DNA of 64,000 nt from Ga0077555 sp964500805 (GCA_964500805.1 CAZCQH010000018.1:1-64000), one strand, 5' to 3'. Numbered from the stretch's first letter, positions 7,279 through 16,843 are shown. Made by a program: numbers and translations. Notes: generated by a model from the letters alone, not told the origin.

Positions 7279-8010
7279 TCAGGCATCGGCTTTCGGTCGT
7301 GACGCCCGGCCCGTTGTGGCGCGGGCTTGCGCTCCGGCCCGCGCGCTGGCGCCATCGGGTGCTGCACGCGTGTCGATCACGGTCGTGCCGGTGATGTCGT
7401 GGGCCTCGGCGCGGAAATACTGCGGGCGATAGACGCCTTCGAGTTGCACGGCGGTCGTGAAGCGCTGCTGGCCCTCGGCGAGATCCTTGTCGGGATCGAA
7501 CTTGGAGACGCTCTTGATGCGGCTCACGTCGACGAAGCCTTCATCGCCGACCTGGCGCAGTTGGCTCGCCTGGGCGCCGAGCTCGGCGCGGATGTCAGCG
7601 GCGGTCTTCGTCACCATCAGGCCGTTGGTCGAGCCGCCGTCGATGTGGACGATCGCCTGCTTGTCGGAGCCGTCGCGCGCGCCGAGTGGTCGGACGAGAA
7701 CGACCTTCGCGGTCTTGTCGATGGCTGCGTTGCCGCCGTCGATGACCTTGAAGCGCTTGGCGGCATCGCCGAGGCGGGAGATGAGCTCGGCGACGGTGAC
7801 GTCTGCGGTGTAGCGGGTCTGGATTCCCTTCTCGCCCTTCACCTCGAGGGCGACGGTCCAGCGGCGATCAGAGACGACGCCGTTGCCGCCGGGCATGGTG
7901 GCCATGCGCTCGTTGAAGCGCTGGCTCTCGTTGGCACTGACGGAACGAATGACGGCGACCGCATCGAGGTCGACGGTCTTGCCGTGGGGCAATAGAACAG
8001 GTGTCGGCAT
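7279..8010 (-). CDS. Conserved element-borne protein upstream of ardC
   Basis: 243 residues with a good AAGGAG seven bases before the ATG. The sequence is strand-rich and soluble: KTVDLDAVAVIRSVSANESQRF, RRWTVALEVKGEKGIQTRY, QAIVHIDGGSTNGLMV and a disordered Ala/Arg-rich tail. No catalytic motif is recognised. The frame begins with an HGKTVDLDAV element typical of proteins coded beside ArdC on alphaproteobacterial elements (recollection, not checked). It is first gene of the minus-strand run 8010-4981, about 100 bases from ardC. Confidence 0.7.
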   Translation of the reverse strand: MPTPVLLPHGKTVDLDAVAVIRSVSANESQRFNERMATMPGGNGVVSDRRWTVALEVKGEKGIQTRYTADVTVAELISRLGDAAKRFKVIDGGNAAIDKTAKVVLVRPLGARDGSDKQAIVHIDGGSTNGLMVTKTAADIRAELGAQASQLRQVGDEGFVDVSRIKSVSKFDPDKDLAEGQQRFTTAVQLEGVYRPQYFRAEAHDITGTTVIDTRAAPDGASARAGAQARATTGRASRPKADA

Positions 8011-8216
8011 TGAAATACTCCTTGAATGATACGATTGAAAACAATGATGACGCCGCGGACCCGCGGCATCGAAGGCCGAAAAGCTAGCACCAGGTTTGGC
8101 GCAAGTATTTTTACGGCCTCGGAATTAATCCGGCATCGCATTGAATGGATTGCCGTTTCGGAATCGCAATTTTTGCTTGACGCGGTTTTTTAGTTTCATG
8201 GAATCGGCCTCTTTTG

Positions 8217-8314
8217 GGGTGGGGGCGGTTTTTCCGGAGCCGATCGTCGCTCGGGCCTTTACCCAACGGGCGCGCCAGCGAGGCCCGAGCGCCGAGCGGC
8301 CCCCGCCCCCACCC
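8217..8314. repeat. 12-bp inverted repeat with repeated GGTTTTTC blocks
   Basis: GGGTGGGGGCGG (8217-8228) is complementary to CCGCCCCCACCC (8303-8314). The right arm is followed by CATGGGGGCCGGTTTTTC, resembling the sequence after the left arm. It lies about 200 bases upstream of the first ardC-operon gene and could be a promoter-proximal or ssDNA structure. Function unknown. Confidence 0.6.
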
Positions 8315-8632
8315 ATGGGGGCCGGTTTTTCTGGTGAGATCAGAGCGAGGGCTTGACTGGCGGCGCAGCCGAGAACGTCCACGCGCCTTCCGATCGCGGC
8401 GGCATGGGATCGTGACCCGCATGGGCGGAGACACACTGGCACGTGTGTGGCTCCGCTCGCCCGCGTCGTCGATCACGCGGGTGAGTAGAGCCCGGTCCCG
8501 CGCTGTCGTCAGCGCGGGAGCCGTCCGGCTGCACTGGATCGAACTCTATGGAGAAGCCCGGCTCGGATGTGCTACAGAGATGCACGATCGAGTGGGTCTG
8601 CTTCCTGGGAGGTGCGGACAGAGGCGCGTGCG

Positions 8633-8700
8633 GGGCTGTCGTGGTTGACCCTTGCACTAAGTCGCTGCGCGACAGCCCGCTTTGGCGGGCGCTTTCATTT
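8633..8700 (+). terminator. Terminator-like hairpin with an overlapping alternative stem
   Basis: GCCCGC-TTTG-GCGGGC at 8675-8690 followed by GCTTTCATTTT is a plausible rho-independent terminator on the plus strand. Its 5' arm is also the end of a longer alternative stem, GGGCTGTCG (8633-8641) with CGACAGCCC (8670-8678). The two structures exclude each other. It stands about 100 bases before the recombinase and could insulate or attenuate it, or belong to the IS end. Confidence 0.5.
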
Positions 8701-8800
8701 TGTGGGCCGGTAACCAGTTGAGACGACGGCGGTAACGGGGCGGGGAGCCCCACCCTGAGCATCGAGGTGTTCGACAACCTCACTCAGGACGGAACTCCCC

Positions 8801-9736
8801 ATGACCGACACCACCACCATCAGCCCGCTGCGTCAGCGCATGATCGAGGACATGGTTTCTCGTCAGCTTGCGAAGGGCACGCAGATCGGCCACGTGCGCG
8901 CCTGCAAGCGGTTCGCAGCCTGGCTGAAGCGCTCTCCCGACACAGCGACCGTCGACGAAGTGCGGCTCTTCCAGTTGCACCTGATGGAGACCGGCACCTC
9001 GATCCAGACCCGCAACCGCACGATGACCGGCCTCAGGTTCCTGTTCCGCGTGACGATGCGGCGGCTCGATCTCGCCAACGAGATCCATCACATCAAGGAG
9101 CCGACGCGGATCCCGCAGATCCTGAGCGCCGAGGAGGCGGCGCGGCTCATCGCAATGGCGCCCAACCTTCAGGCGCGCTTGCTGCTCTCGATCGGCTACG
9201 GCGCCGGCTTGCGCGTCAGCGAGGCGGTCAAGCTCAAGGCGAAGCACATCGACCGGTCGCTCTGGATCATCCGTGTCGAGCAGGGCAAAGGCCGCAAGGA
9301 CCGGCAGGTTATGCTGTCTCCGGAACTCTATGCGTTGATGCGCGAGTGGTGGCCGGAGCGCAGCACGCACAATGACGAGGGCGTGCCGCCGGCAGAACGC
9401 TGGCTGTTCCCGGGTCGCGGCGACCACACGCATCTGACGGCGCGACAGGTGACGCGTCTCTTCCAACAATCGCTCGACGCTGCCGGCATCAAGAAGCACG
9501 TGACGCTGCATGCGCTCCGGCACTCGTTTGCGACGCATCTGTTCGATCGCGGCACCGATATCAGAACGATCCAGGCGCTGCTCGGACACGAGAAGTTGGA
9601 AACGACGGCGCGCTACACGCGTGTCGCCATCGGTCTGATCACGGCGGTCGAGAGCCCGCTGGATCAGCTGCCGATGCCCGATAAGCCGAAGCGCAAGCGC
9701 GCCAAAGCCAGGCGGAGCGACGAGCCGGTCGCGTAG
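8801..9736 (+). CDS. Tyrosine recombinase accompanying the IS91-type transposase
   Basis: 311 residues, full length for a XerC/D-like recombinase. The N-terminal core-binding domain (about 1-105) precedes the catalytic domain with GLRVSEA (Arg near 135), HALRHSF (His/Arg near 236) and LGHEKLETTARYTRV (His, and Tyr near 270). The C terminus is basic (KRKRAKARRSDE). It lies 9 bases before the IS91-family transposase on the same strand, a pairing known in some IS91-group elements, where its role is not settled. Confidence 0.88.
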   Translation: MTDTTTISPLRQRMIEDMVSRQLAKGTQIGHVRACKRFAAWLKRSPDTATVDEVRLFQLHLMETGTSIQTRNRTMTGLRFLFRVTMRRLDLANEIHHIKEPTRIPQILSAEEAARLIAMAPNLQARLLLSIGYGAGLRVSEAVKLKAKHIDRSLWIIRVEQGKGRKDRQVMLSPELYALMREWWPERSTHNDEGVPPAERWLFPGRGDHTHLTARQVTRLFQQSLDAAGIKKHVTLHALRHSFATHLFDRGTDIRTIQALLGHEKLETTARYTRVAIGLITAVESPLDQLPMPDKPKRKRAKARRSDEPVA

Positions 9737-9745
9737 CCGACGGCC

Positions 9746-10960
9746 ATGTCACGGCCTGCTCTGGAGGTTGCGGACATCTTCCGCGATCACGGTCGTGCTT
9801 GGCGTGACGCTAATCGCGGTCACGTGAGCCTTGCCCAGTTGAAGGTGATGTCGGCGATCGAGCGCTGCCGGACGGCGGCACTCGGTGGTCACGTCGCGCG
9901 CTGCGAGAACGAGACCTGCAGTCACACGGTCATCAGCTTCAACAGCTGTCGCAATCGCAGTTGCCCGAAGTGCCAGGGCTCCGCGGCGCGCCGATGGCTC
10001 GACGACCGCCGGGCCGAGTTGCTGCCGGTGCCGTACTTCCACGTCGTCTACACGTTGCCGGCTCCGATCGCCGACATCGCCTACACCAACAAGGCGGTGA
10101 TCTACGACATCCTGTTCAAGGCCAGCGCCGAGGCGACGCTGACGATCGCCGCCGACAAGAAACGGCTCGGCGCCAGGGTCGGCATCACCTCGGTGTTGCA
10201 CACCTGGGGCAGCGCCATGACGCATCATCCACACGTGCACATGATCGTGCCGGGCGGTGGCTTATCGGAGAACGGAGACAAGTGGATCGCCTGCCGGCCG
10301 GAGTTCTTCCTTCCCGTCCGCGTGCTCTCACGCCTGTTCCGACGCCTCGTGGTCGAGAAGCTCGGCGCGGCCCATGCCTCAGGCAAACTCGCATTCTTCG
10401 GCAGCAATGTCGGGCTCTCTGACATGCAGACGTTCGCGGCCTTCCTCGCACCATTGAAGCGCTGCGAATGGGTCGTCTACGCCAAGCAACCGTTCGCCGG
10501 GCCAAGCCAAGTGCTGGCCTATCTGTCCCGCTACACGCATCGGATCGCGATCTCGAACCGGCGGCTCGTTGCTGCCGACTCGAACACCGTCGCATTCAAA
10601 TACAAGGACTACCGTCTCGACGGGCCTGACCGCTTCAAGACCATGACGCTCGCGACGAGCGAGTTCATCCGCCGGTTCTTGAGCCATGTGCCCCCGAAAG
10701 GCTTCCATCGCATCCGACACTACGGGCTCTTCGCCAACGGGCAACGCACGGACAACGTGGCGAAGGCAAGAGAGCTGCTCGCGGTGCCGGCGCCTGTCGA
10801 GCCCCCCAAGCCGGACAGCCCGGACGATCCGGCACAGCGCGAGCACCCGCGCGCCTGTCCGTGCTGCGGCTCGTCGATGGTCGTCATCGAGGTCTTCGCG
10901 CGGGGAGAGATGCCGCGCCATCGGCCGACGTCGATCGTGATCCGGATCGACACGTCATGA
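9746..10960 (+). CDS. IS91-family transposase (HUH/Y2 type)
   Basis: 404 residues. The N-terminal zinc-binding region has HVARCEN-x-TC and SFNSCRNRSCPKCQ; the HUH motif is HHPHVHMIVPGGG near residue 160; the tyrosine motif is AYLSRYTHRIA (two Tyr near 259 and 263). The C-terminal CPCCG is a further metal-like pair. The enzyme nicks and rejoins single strands in rolling-circle transposition. The frame is intact, so the element may be active. Transcribed with the recombinase just upstream. Confidence 0.93.
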   Translation: MSRPALEVADIFRDHGRAWRDANRGHVSLAQLKVMSAIERCRTAALGGHVARCENETCSHTVISFNSCRNRSCPKCQGSAARRWLDDRRAELLPVPYFHVVYTLPAPIADIAYTNKAVIYDILFKASAEATLTIAADKKRLGARVGITSVLHTWGSAMTHHPHVHMIVPGGGLSENGDKWIACRPEFFLPVRVLSRLFRRLVVEKLGAAHASGKLAFFGSNVGLSDMQTFAAFLAPLKRCEWVVYAKQPFAGPSQVLAYLSRYTHRIAISNRRLVAADSNTVAFKYKDYRLDGPDRFKTMTLATSEFIRRFLSHVPPKGFHRIRHYGLFANGQRTDNVAKARELLAVPAPVEPPKPDSPDDPAQREHPRACPCCGSSMVVIEVFARGEMPRHRPTSIVIRIDTS

Positions 10961-11426
10961 GCGCACGCCCCGCTTCCACCCGCGATCGTGATCAACACCG
11001 AAGCTGGATCACCGCCGGCCGTGCACCCGCTTGTGCCAATCGACCCGAGTACCGGTCGATAACGCCCGGACCAGCCATCACTACGACCGCTCCGCCCGCC
11101 TCAGCGCAGCGTTCCGACCCTTGCCCGGGCTCTAGGAATGCCTCGTTGCCAACGCCGACGACAACGGCCGGCTCCTGCGCGCGCGGCAAATCCCCATAGA
11201 GCTCGCCGCACCGCTCCCCACCACTCCCGCGACTTCGTGCCTGGGCGCTTCTCGAACGTCGGCCCGAGCCAGCCTCACCCGCATCCATGGCCGACGTTCA
11301 AGAAACCTGCACCGAAGCGGGCGTACACAACTGTCTTGGATCGCTGGACAAACGCGTCCGCTTTACCGCCGCTTTTGACGCTGATGCGATTTCGGGCGCG
11401 GGGCTCGAGTGAGCGCCGGGTCGCAA
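10961..11426. other. Intergenic region after the IS91 transposase
   Basis: About 465 bases between the transposase stop and the receiver gene stop on the other strand. The 3' end of the IS element should be here, but I see no diagnostic hairpin plus tetranucleotide that I would defend. No gene is supported. Confidence 0.5.
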
Positions 11427-11807
11427 TCACAATCGCCGACTTTGCGCCATCATCTTGGCGACGGCTGCAATGAGCTCGCGCGGTCGATACGGCTTCTGAA
11501 TGTGGGGCGCGTTTCTTAGAAGCGCACACGGAAGGGCCTCGCGCGCATAAGCCGAGACCAGTGTGAATGGAATGCCCCGCTCCGAAAGCACAGCGGCAGC
11601 TTCGGTCACTTGATCACCGTGCAAGTTGACGTCGAGGAATGCGCAGTCGACGGGTTCCTCCCTAGCAGCACGCACGGCAGCGGCCAGCGAGGTGGCAGGA
11701 CCCACCACCACCCAGCCTTCTGCTTCCAGGACGGACTTCTCGTCGAGAGCGACGAAGAAGTCATCCTCGACGACAAGAATTCGAAGTTGACGGTTGGTGG
11801 GGTCCAT
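11427..11807 (-). CDS. Single-domain response regulator (receiver)
   Basis: 126 residues, one CheY-like receiver. The acidic pocket is VVEDD (residues 12-16), the phospho-acceptor is D59 in CAFLDVNLHGD, the switch residue is S85 and the lysine is K105 in IQKPYRP. No output domain follows. It lies 117 bases downstream of the CheB-CheR-PAS-HWE kinase on the same strand, and such stand-alone receivers commonly pair with HWE kinases. I infer it is that kinase's phosphorylation target. Confidence 0.9.
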   Translation of the reverse strand: MDPTNRQLRILVVEDDFFVALDEKSVLEAEGWVVVGPATSLAAAVRAAREEPVDCAFLDVNLHGDQVTEAAAVLSERGIPFTLVSAYAREALPCALLRNAPHIQKPYRPRELIAAVAKMMAQSRRL

Positions 11808-11924
11808 TGCCTACATCCGGGGAGTTGGCCGCTGCGCTCGCAGTGCCTCAGAAGAAAGGCCGCCAAGCGAGATTTAGTTCAAGCCTGCTCAGCTAGAATT
11901 GTCGCGCAAGACGCCAACGCTCCT

Positions 11925-14900
11925 TCAGGGTTGTGGACCGTCAGGCCCAGGCACATCCGATACGCGACGGCCAGTTCGGACGAGCCACTGCGGCGGCACG
12001 TCTATCGTCCATTCCGCGCCTTCGGCAGGAAACGTGTGCGTTACGGTCGCCTCGAGTTGCGTCGCCGGAAAATCCTCGATCACCCGTGAACCGAAGCCTT
12101 TGCGCGTCGGGCGCTGGACCGGTGGTCCGCCATTCTCCATCCACGTCAGTCGCAGGCCCGCCGGCTGCTCACCGTTGTCCAGCATTGTCCAACGTACGTG
12201 AATTTTACCGCTCTCATTCGACAGCGCCCCATATTTCACGGCATTCGTACCAAGCTCGTTCAAAGCCAGACTGATGGCTTCCGCCGCCTTGGGTTTGAGG
12301 CCTATCGCGGGGCCTTCGATGACCAATCTACCTTCCAGGCTGATCGGGGCGAGGGTCGTCTCAACGATGCTCGCCAAGTCGGCGCCCCCCCAATTCGCGG
12401 TGCTCAGCAATCGCTGCGCTCGGCTGAGGGCGTGAATGCGCTCCGTGCAGCGCGCAGCAAAGGCTGCGACCGTATCCTCGGTCTGCGCCCCCTGCGAGAC
12501 GAGGGAGGCGGCCACGCTCAACAAGTTCATGCTGCGGTGATCGAGCTCGCGCACGAGAAACTGCACGTGCTGCTCGTGCTCCTTGCGCTCGGTGATGTCG
12601 AGATTGACGCCGATCAGCTCGATGGGCTGACCCGCCGCATCACAAACGGCGTGTCCTTTGCCGTGAAGCCAGCGCTCTCCTTCCCGCCTGACAACGCGAT
12701 ACTCCAGGTCCCAATCCCCGCCACTTTCACGGCATTGCGCAATTCGGGCATCGATGACTGGGAGATCTTCGGGATGCACACGAGCGCGGAAGCGATCATG
12801 GCTCGGCGGGCCGTCTTTCGCCTCGTACCCCATCAGCCTGGTGTTCTCTGGCGTGCAATGCATCACGTCGGTGGACAGGTCCCATCGCCATGATCCGATA
12901 CCGGCAGCCTCCTGCGCCAACTGGAAAGAGGCCTCCACGGCGTGACGCGCTTTCTCCGCCTGCTTCATGGCGGTGACGTCGACGAAAGTGAGAACGACGC
13001 CGTCCAGCCGGTCATCGTGAGTCCGATAGGGACGGATGCGCATCAGGTAGGTCGCCCCGTTACCCTTTGGCTGCACCTCCAGCTCGACCAGCTGCAACGA
13101 CCGTTGCACGTGCGCGACATCGCGCTCCAGGTGCTCGTATGCGAGACGACTGACAATCTCGGTGATCGGACGGCCCCGGTCCCCGTCGCGCAGATGGAAG
13201 ATATCCGTCATTGCCGGCGTGAAGCTGCGTACCATCAGCTCCTTGTCGAGGAACAGCGTAGCGATGCGCGTGTTGTCGAGCAGGTTCTGAAGATCATCGT
13301 TCAATCGGCCGAGCTGCTCGTTCTTGCCGTGCAACTCGCTATTGACCGTCTGCAGCTCTTCATTGACCGACTGCATCTCCTCTTTAGCGGTCTCGAGCTC
13401 CTCGTTGGCCGATTGCAGCTCCTCGTTGACGGACTGCATCTCCTCGGTCGACGAGCGGAATTCCTCGATGTGAGTCTCGAGATCACTGAGGGCTGCCTTG
13501 AGCTGCGCACGGGTCGTCGCCAGCTCGCGCTCCAGCCCCGGCTCTTGCCCTGTGTCCTCAAGGGCCGGAGCAGCATCGGCAGCCGTCGCAGCGGGCGCCG
13601 TCTCGCGGAAGGCGAGGATCACCATCCCATCGTCGATCGGCTCGACAATGAGGGTGACCGGCTTGCGCCGCTCGCCGATATAGACGTCAGGCGCCACGAT
13701 GGGTTGATAGCCGGCCAGCGCCTTCTGCAGGCTCTCGCGCACGAGCGGGCGCAGGGGCCTTCTCAACATCGCAAACAGGTTGAGGCTCGCCTCGCCCGAC
13801 GACGGCTCCAGGTATTGCCCGATGTCGGCACCCGAGAAGCGGATGATGTCCTGGTGGCGATTGATCACCAGCATGGCCGGCGACAGGCGCTCCATTGCCG
13901 ACCTGATACTGCGATCGATGGTCTCGGAGGCACCGCCCGGCGGCTTGATGTCGGTCGAGCGGCCGAAAGTCGACGTGTCGATCGGCCGGAAGCCGGGCAG
14001 CGTCGGCTGAGTATCGTCGCGGCGCTGCAAGATGCGGTATTTTCTGTCGACGTCACGAAACAGCGCTCGGTCCCGTGTCGCCCCCTCGGACGGCCCGAGG
14101 AACAGGTACGCGCCGGGCTTCAGCGCGTAATGGAAGGTTTCGATGACGCGACGCTGCAACTCGCTGTTGAGGTAGATCATCACGTTTCGGCACGAGATGA
14201 TGTCGAGCTTGGAGAAGGGCGGATCCTTGACCAGGCTGTGCACCGAGAACACGCACACATCTCTGATGCGCTTCACCGGGCAGAAATGATCCCCGTCGCG
14301 CACGAACCAGCGCGCCAGGCGATCTGGTGACAGGCCCGGCATGGGATTGCGGTAACGCGCGGTCCGCGCAACGGCGATCGCGTTGGGGTCGAGATCGGTC
14401 CCGAAGACTTGAAGCTTGACCGGGGATTTCAGCTCGTCGATCGCCTCCTGCAGCAGGATGGCGATCGAGTAGACCTCCTCGCCAGATGCACAACCGGCGA
14501 CCCAAACCCGGATCGGTGTCTCGGGATCTCGGTCGGCCAGCAGCGGCGGGACCACGGTTGCCGCTAGCGCCGCGAAGGCTTCGGGGTCGCGAAAGAATTG
14601 CGTCACGCCAATCAAGAGGTCGCGAAACAGGAGATCGGGCTCTTGTGGTCCTGCCTTGAGCGCGGCGATGTAATTGGCCACGTCGTCGATGCCGAGCGCG
14701 TGCATGCGTCGCTGGACGCGGCGGATCAGCGTGCTGTGCTTGTAGTCGGTGAAGTCGTGACCGATCGCGCTACGCAGGACTGCCGCGATCTCGTTCAGAT
14801 ACTTCGGCCAGTTCTCGGCACTGCCATGCGTCTTCCTCCAACCGGCCGTCGCTTCGAGTGTCTGCATGTGCTCGATCAGTTTGGCTGGCATCGCATCTGC

Positions 14901-15350
14901 GGTGATCACGTGATCGACGAGCCCGGTCGCGACTGCGCTCATCGGCATGCCGGCAAGAGCGGTCTCATCGTGCTCGGCCTGCGCCATCGTCAAGCCGCCT
15001 GCAGCCTTGATCGCGCGCAAGCCCTGGGTGCCGTCGCTACCGACCCCAGCCAAGACGATCGAGGCGGCGCAATCACCCTGGTCATCGGCGAGCGACCGGA
15101 AGAACGTGTCGATCGGGCGGCGGCTCTCGCGCGGTGGCGCCGGCTTCTCGACGTGGAGAATGCCCCCCTTGATTGTCAGCGTAGCGTTGGGCGGAATGAC
15201 ATAGACATTATCGGCGGCGGCAGTGATCCCGTCTTCCGCCGTGACGACCGGAATTCGGCTGTGTGCGGCCAGGAGCTCGACGAGGAGGCTCGGGTGGTCC
15301 GGGTCGAGATGCTGCACGAGAATGCAGGCGATGCCGCTGTCCGGCGGCAT
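11925..15350 (-). CDS. CheB-CheR-PAS-HWE histidine kinase fusion
   Basis: 1141 residues from the first ATG. Order: CheB methylesterase (VQHLDPDHPSLL near the start), CheR N-terminal helices and SAM methyltransferase (WVAGCASGEEVYSIA; CRNVMIYLN), a long coiled coil (SVNEELQSANEELETAKEE), PAS domains, and an HWE kinase with RELDHRSMNLL (His near 933), NELGTNAVKYGALS and LTWMENGGP. The CheB serine motif GIGASAGG is encoded in frame at about 15381-15404, before the first ATG; the frame is open to 15587 with no ATG, GTG or TTG. The true start is therefore unclear. Probably a sensor with the receiver downstream. Confidence 0.9.
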   Translation of the reverse strand: MPPDSGIACILVQHLDPDHPSLLVELLAAHSRIPVVTAEDGITAAADNVYVIPPNATLTIKGGILHVEKPAPPRESRRPIDTFFRSLADDQGDCAASIVLAGVGSDGTQGLRAIKAAGGLTMAQAEHDETALAGMPMSAVATGLVDHVITADAMPAKLIEHMQTLEATAGWRKTHGSAENWPKYLNEIAAVLRSAIGHDFTDYKHSTLIRRVQRRMHALGIDDVANYIAALKAGPQEPDLLFRDLLIGVTQFFRDPEAFAALAATVVPPLLADRDPETPIRVWVAGCASGEEVYSIAILLQEAIDELKSPVKLQVFGTDLDPNAIAVARTARYRNPMPGLSPDRLARWFVRDGDHFCPVKRIRDVCVFSVHSLVKDPPFSKLDIISCRNVMIYLNSELQRRVIETFHYALKPGAYLFLGPSEGATRDRALFRDVDRKYRILQRRDDTQPTLPGFRPIDTSTFGRSTDIKPPGGASETIDRSIRSAMERLSPAMLVINRHQDIIRFSGADIGQYLEPSSGEASLNLFAMLRRPLRPLVRESLQKALAGYQPIVAPDVYIGERRKPVTLIVEPIDDGMVILAFRETAPAATAADAAPALEDTGQEPGLERELATTRAQLKAALSDLETHIEEFRSSTEEMQSVNEELQSANEELETAKEEMQSVNEELQTVNSELHGKNEQLGRLNDDLQNLLDNTRIATLFLDKELMVRSFTPAMTDIFHLRDGDRGRPITEIVSRLAYEHLERDVAHVQRSLQLVELEVQPKGNGATYLMRIRPYRTHDDRLDGVVLTFVDVTAMKQAEKARHAVEASFQLAQEAAGIGSWRWDLSTDVMHCTPENTRLMGYEAKDGPPSHDRFRARVHPEDLPVIDARIAQCRESGGDWDLEYRVVRREGERWLHGKGHAVCDAAGQPIELIGVNLDITERKEHEQHVQFLVRELDHRSMNLLSVAASLVSQGAQTEDTVAAFAARCTERIHALSRAQRLLSTANWGGADLASIVETTLAPISLEGRLVIEGPAIGLKPKAAEAISLALNELGTNAVKYGALSNESGKIHVRWTMLDNGEQPAGLRLTWMENGGPPVQRPTRKGFGSRVIEDFPATQLEATVTHTFPAEGAEWTIDVPPQWLVRTGRRVSDVPGPDGPQP

Positions 15351-15782
15351 GGCATCGAGGAACGCCTTGAAGGCCGCAAGTCCACCAGCCGACGCGCCGA
15401 TGCCGACGATGAGGCGGGGCGTAGCCGAAGGAGAAGAGATTGGTAGCCTCGATTCTGGTTCGATGCGGCAACCGATGGCGGAGCCTACAGTAATGGTGGG
15501 AAGAAAGCTTGCGAATTCGCAGGGGTCAGAGCCGTTGGCTTTCCCTGTGACGGCATCGGCTGTGACCGGGGTTCTTCTGCAATTTCTTCAACAGCGGACT
15601 GGTGTCGCAGCGCACGATGCGGATCGACCGACGGCAGCAAGTGGCCCATGATGTCGGGCACCCGTTGGCAGCTTTATGGGGAGACCGGAACACGCGCGAC
15701 CATAGCCCAGGTGTCGGCACGCGGGAAGCTGCGTGGTGATCTTGCTTCGGCCGTCACCGGTCGAGACCGAGCACGTCGGCCG
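15351..15782. other. Upstream region of the sensor kinase; contains unannotated CheB start
   Basis: Bases 15351-15587 keep the CheB reading frame open on the minus strand, giving SATPRLIVGIGASAGGLAA at the expected place. Beyond the in-frame TGA at 15588-15590 no gene is seen until 15783. Confidence 0.6.
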
Positions 15783-16142
15783 TCAAAGCCCGCGCGCCTT
15801 GCCGTTGATCCCCGCCGCGATCTTCGTGCCGCGCGCCGGCACGGCCGCGTAGCCCATCAGCGTGAGCTTCAGGCGCATGGCGCCGGTGTAGGCGGAGACG
15901 TAGTCGGCGAGTGCGGTCGGCAGGCCGTTGCCCTCGGCCTCGAGGAATCCAGTCCATAGCGTCTGCAGCAGCACGTCGACCTTCTCCGCCTCCTGTCGCC
16001 AGTAGCCGGGATCGGCACCGGGCTTCGCGGCGCCATTGGGCGCCGCGGTCGCTCGCGTGGCTGCACTCGCGGCTTCCCCCATCGCACGGAGCGAGGCGTA
16101 GGGCGGGGCGGTCTGGCGCGGCTCGGAGGTTGAACTGGTCAT
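15783..16142 (-). CDS. Small hypothetical protein near relaxase
   Basis: About 119 residues from the ATG at 16142; the frame is open further up but without protein-like sequence. The first 40 residues are Ala/Thr-rich and probably disordered; the rest (GYWRQEAEKVDVLLQTLWTGFLEAEG, ALADYVSAYTGAMRLKLTLMG) is helical. Same strand as the relaxase genes, about 120 bases after the next gene's stop. Unknown function, possibly part of the mobilization unit. Confidence 0.55.
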   Translation of the reverse strand: MTSSTSEPRQTAPPYASLRAMGEAASAATRATAAPNGAAKPGADPGYWRQEAEKVDVLLQTLWTGFLEAEGNGLPTALADYVSAYTGAMRLKLTLMGYAAVPARGTKIAAGINGKARGL

Positions 16143-16259
16143 TCGACAGGGCAGGGAAAACCGACATTCTTTCACACCCGCAACGAGGTCGGTCAAGGAG
16201 AACCTTCCGCCAGCGGAACTCTGGCCCAATCGTCCAGAGACTCTGCCTGATTTGGTCAA

Positions 16260-16763
16260 TCAGCACTGCTTGTCGAGGTGGTGCCGATGCAGCCGGAACG
16301 CCTGGCGGGCTGGCACCACAGCCGTGACGCCGCCCTTGTCGCCGCGAAGCACACGCCGTCGGGTCGCCAGCACGACACCGAGCACGGCCCGCTGGCGACG
16401 TTGCCGGATCGACAATCCCTGCCGCTCGGCGCGTTGCGTCGTCTTCAGCGCGGCGAGCACAGCCCTCCTGCCAGCCGCATTGGTGCGCGAGAGCGCGAGT
16501 GTCGCCTGCGCCGTCTCGATCGCCTCTTCCAGTTTCAGCCTCTCGCGTGCGGCCCAGGCGGAGCGCGCATCACCGCTGTCGAAGATGCGGGCGAGCTTGT
16601 CGGCGTACTTGGCGGCGATGGCTCGCATGACGCCGGAGCGCTCGGATGCCGCAGTCGTACGCGCCGCGTCGGTCACGTGCCGCCGCTCGGCGGCGTGGCG
16701 AGCGAGCATGATCTGCATCTCGGCACGGTGCGCGCCGACGAGCGCCACGCGGGCGGATCGCAC
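16260..16763 (-). CDS. Basic helical hypothetical protein downstream of relaxase
   Basis: 167 residues from a GTG at 16763. Almost entirely helical and Arg/Ala-rich (AAIAAKYADKLARIFDSGDARSA, ARERLKLEEAIETAQATLAL) with a basic C-terminal part. It begins about 80 bases after the relaxase stop on the same strand, so it is probably the third gene of a mobC-relaxase transcript. A DNA-binding accessory role is possible but not shown. Confidence 0.55.
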   Translation of the reverse strand: MRSARVALVGAHRAEMQIMLARHAAERRHVTDAARTTAASERSGVMRAIAAKYADKLARIFDSGDARSAWAARERLKLEEAIETAQATLALSRTNAAGRRAVLAALKTTQRAERQGLSIRQRRQRAVLGVVLATRRRVLRGDKGGVTAVVPARQAFRLHRHHLDKQC

Positions 16764-16843
16764 CGCGTCCCGGTCATGGCTTCTTGCGTCGCTGGCCTTG
16801 CGTTTTTCGAGGGCTCCCTGGCTCGGCCGTTCCAGGGAACCGG

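Larger units (their letters stand above)
8011..8800. other. Intergenic region with dyads, no supported gene
   Basis: About 790 bases between the ardC operon and the recombinase gene. It holds the 12-bp inverted repeat at 8217/8303 and a terminator-like hairpin near 8675. Short frames here are G/C-skewed and lack start signals. Confidence 0.5.
8801..10960 (+). mobile_element. IS91-family element (core; ends not resolved)
   Basis: Recombinase plus HUH transposase form the core of an IS91-like element that would move by rolling-circle transposition. Such elements lack classical terminal inverted repeats and target duplications, so neither end can be fixed from sequence alone. The hairpin at 8633-8700 is a candidate for the left end. 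Confidence 0.75.

Noticed and set aside
12942..14330. Long frames antisense to the CheB-CheR-HWE gene
   Set aside because: Shadow frames from high GC third positions; no motifs and the sense frame is clearly a sensor kinase.
14598..15446. Plus-strand frame over the CheB region
   Set aside because: Antisense shadow with no start signal or family similarity.
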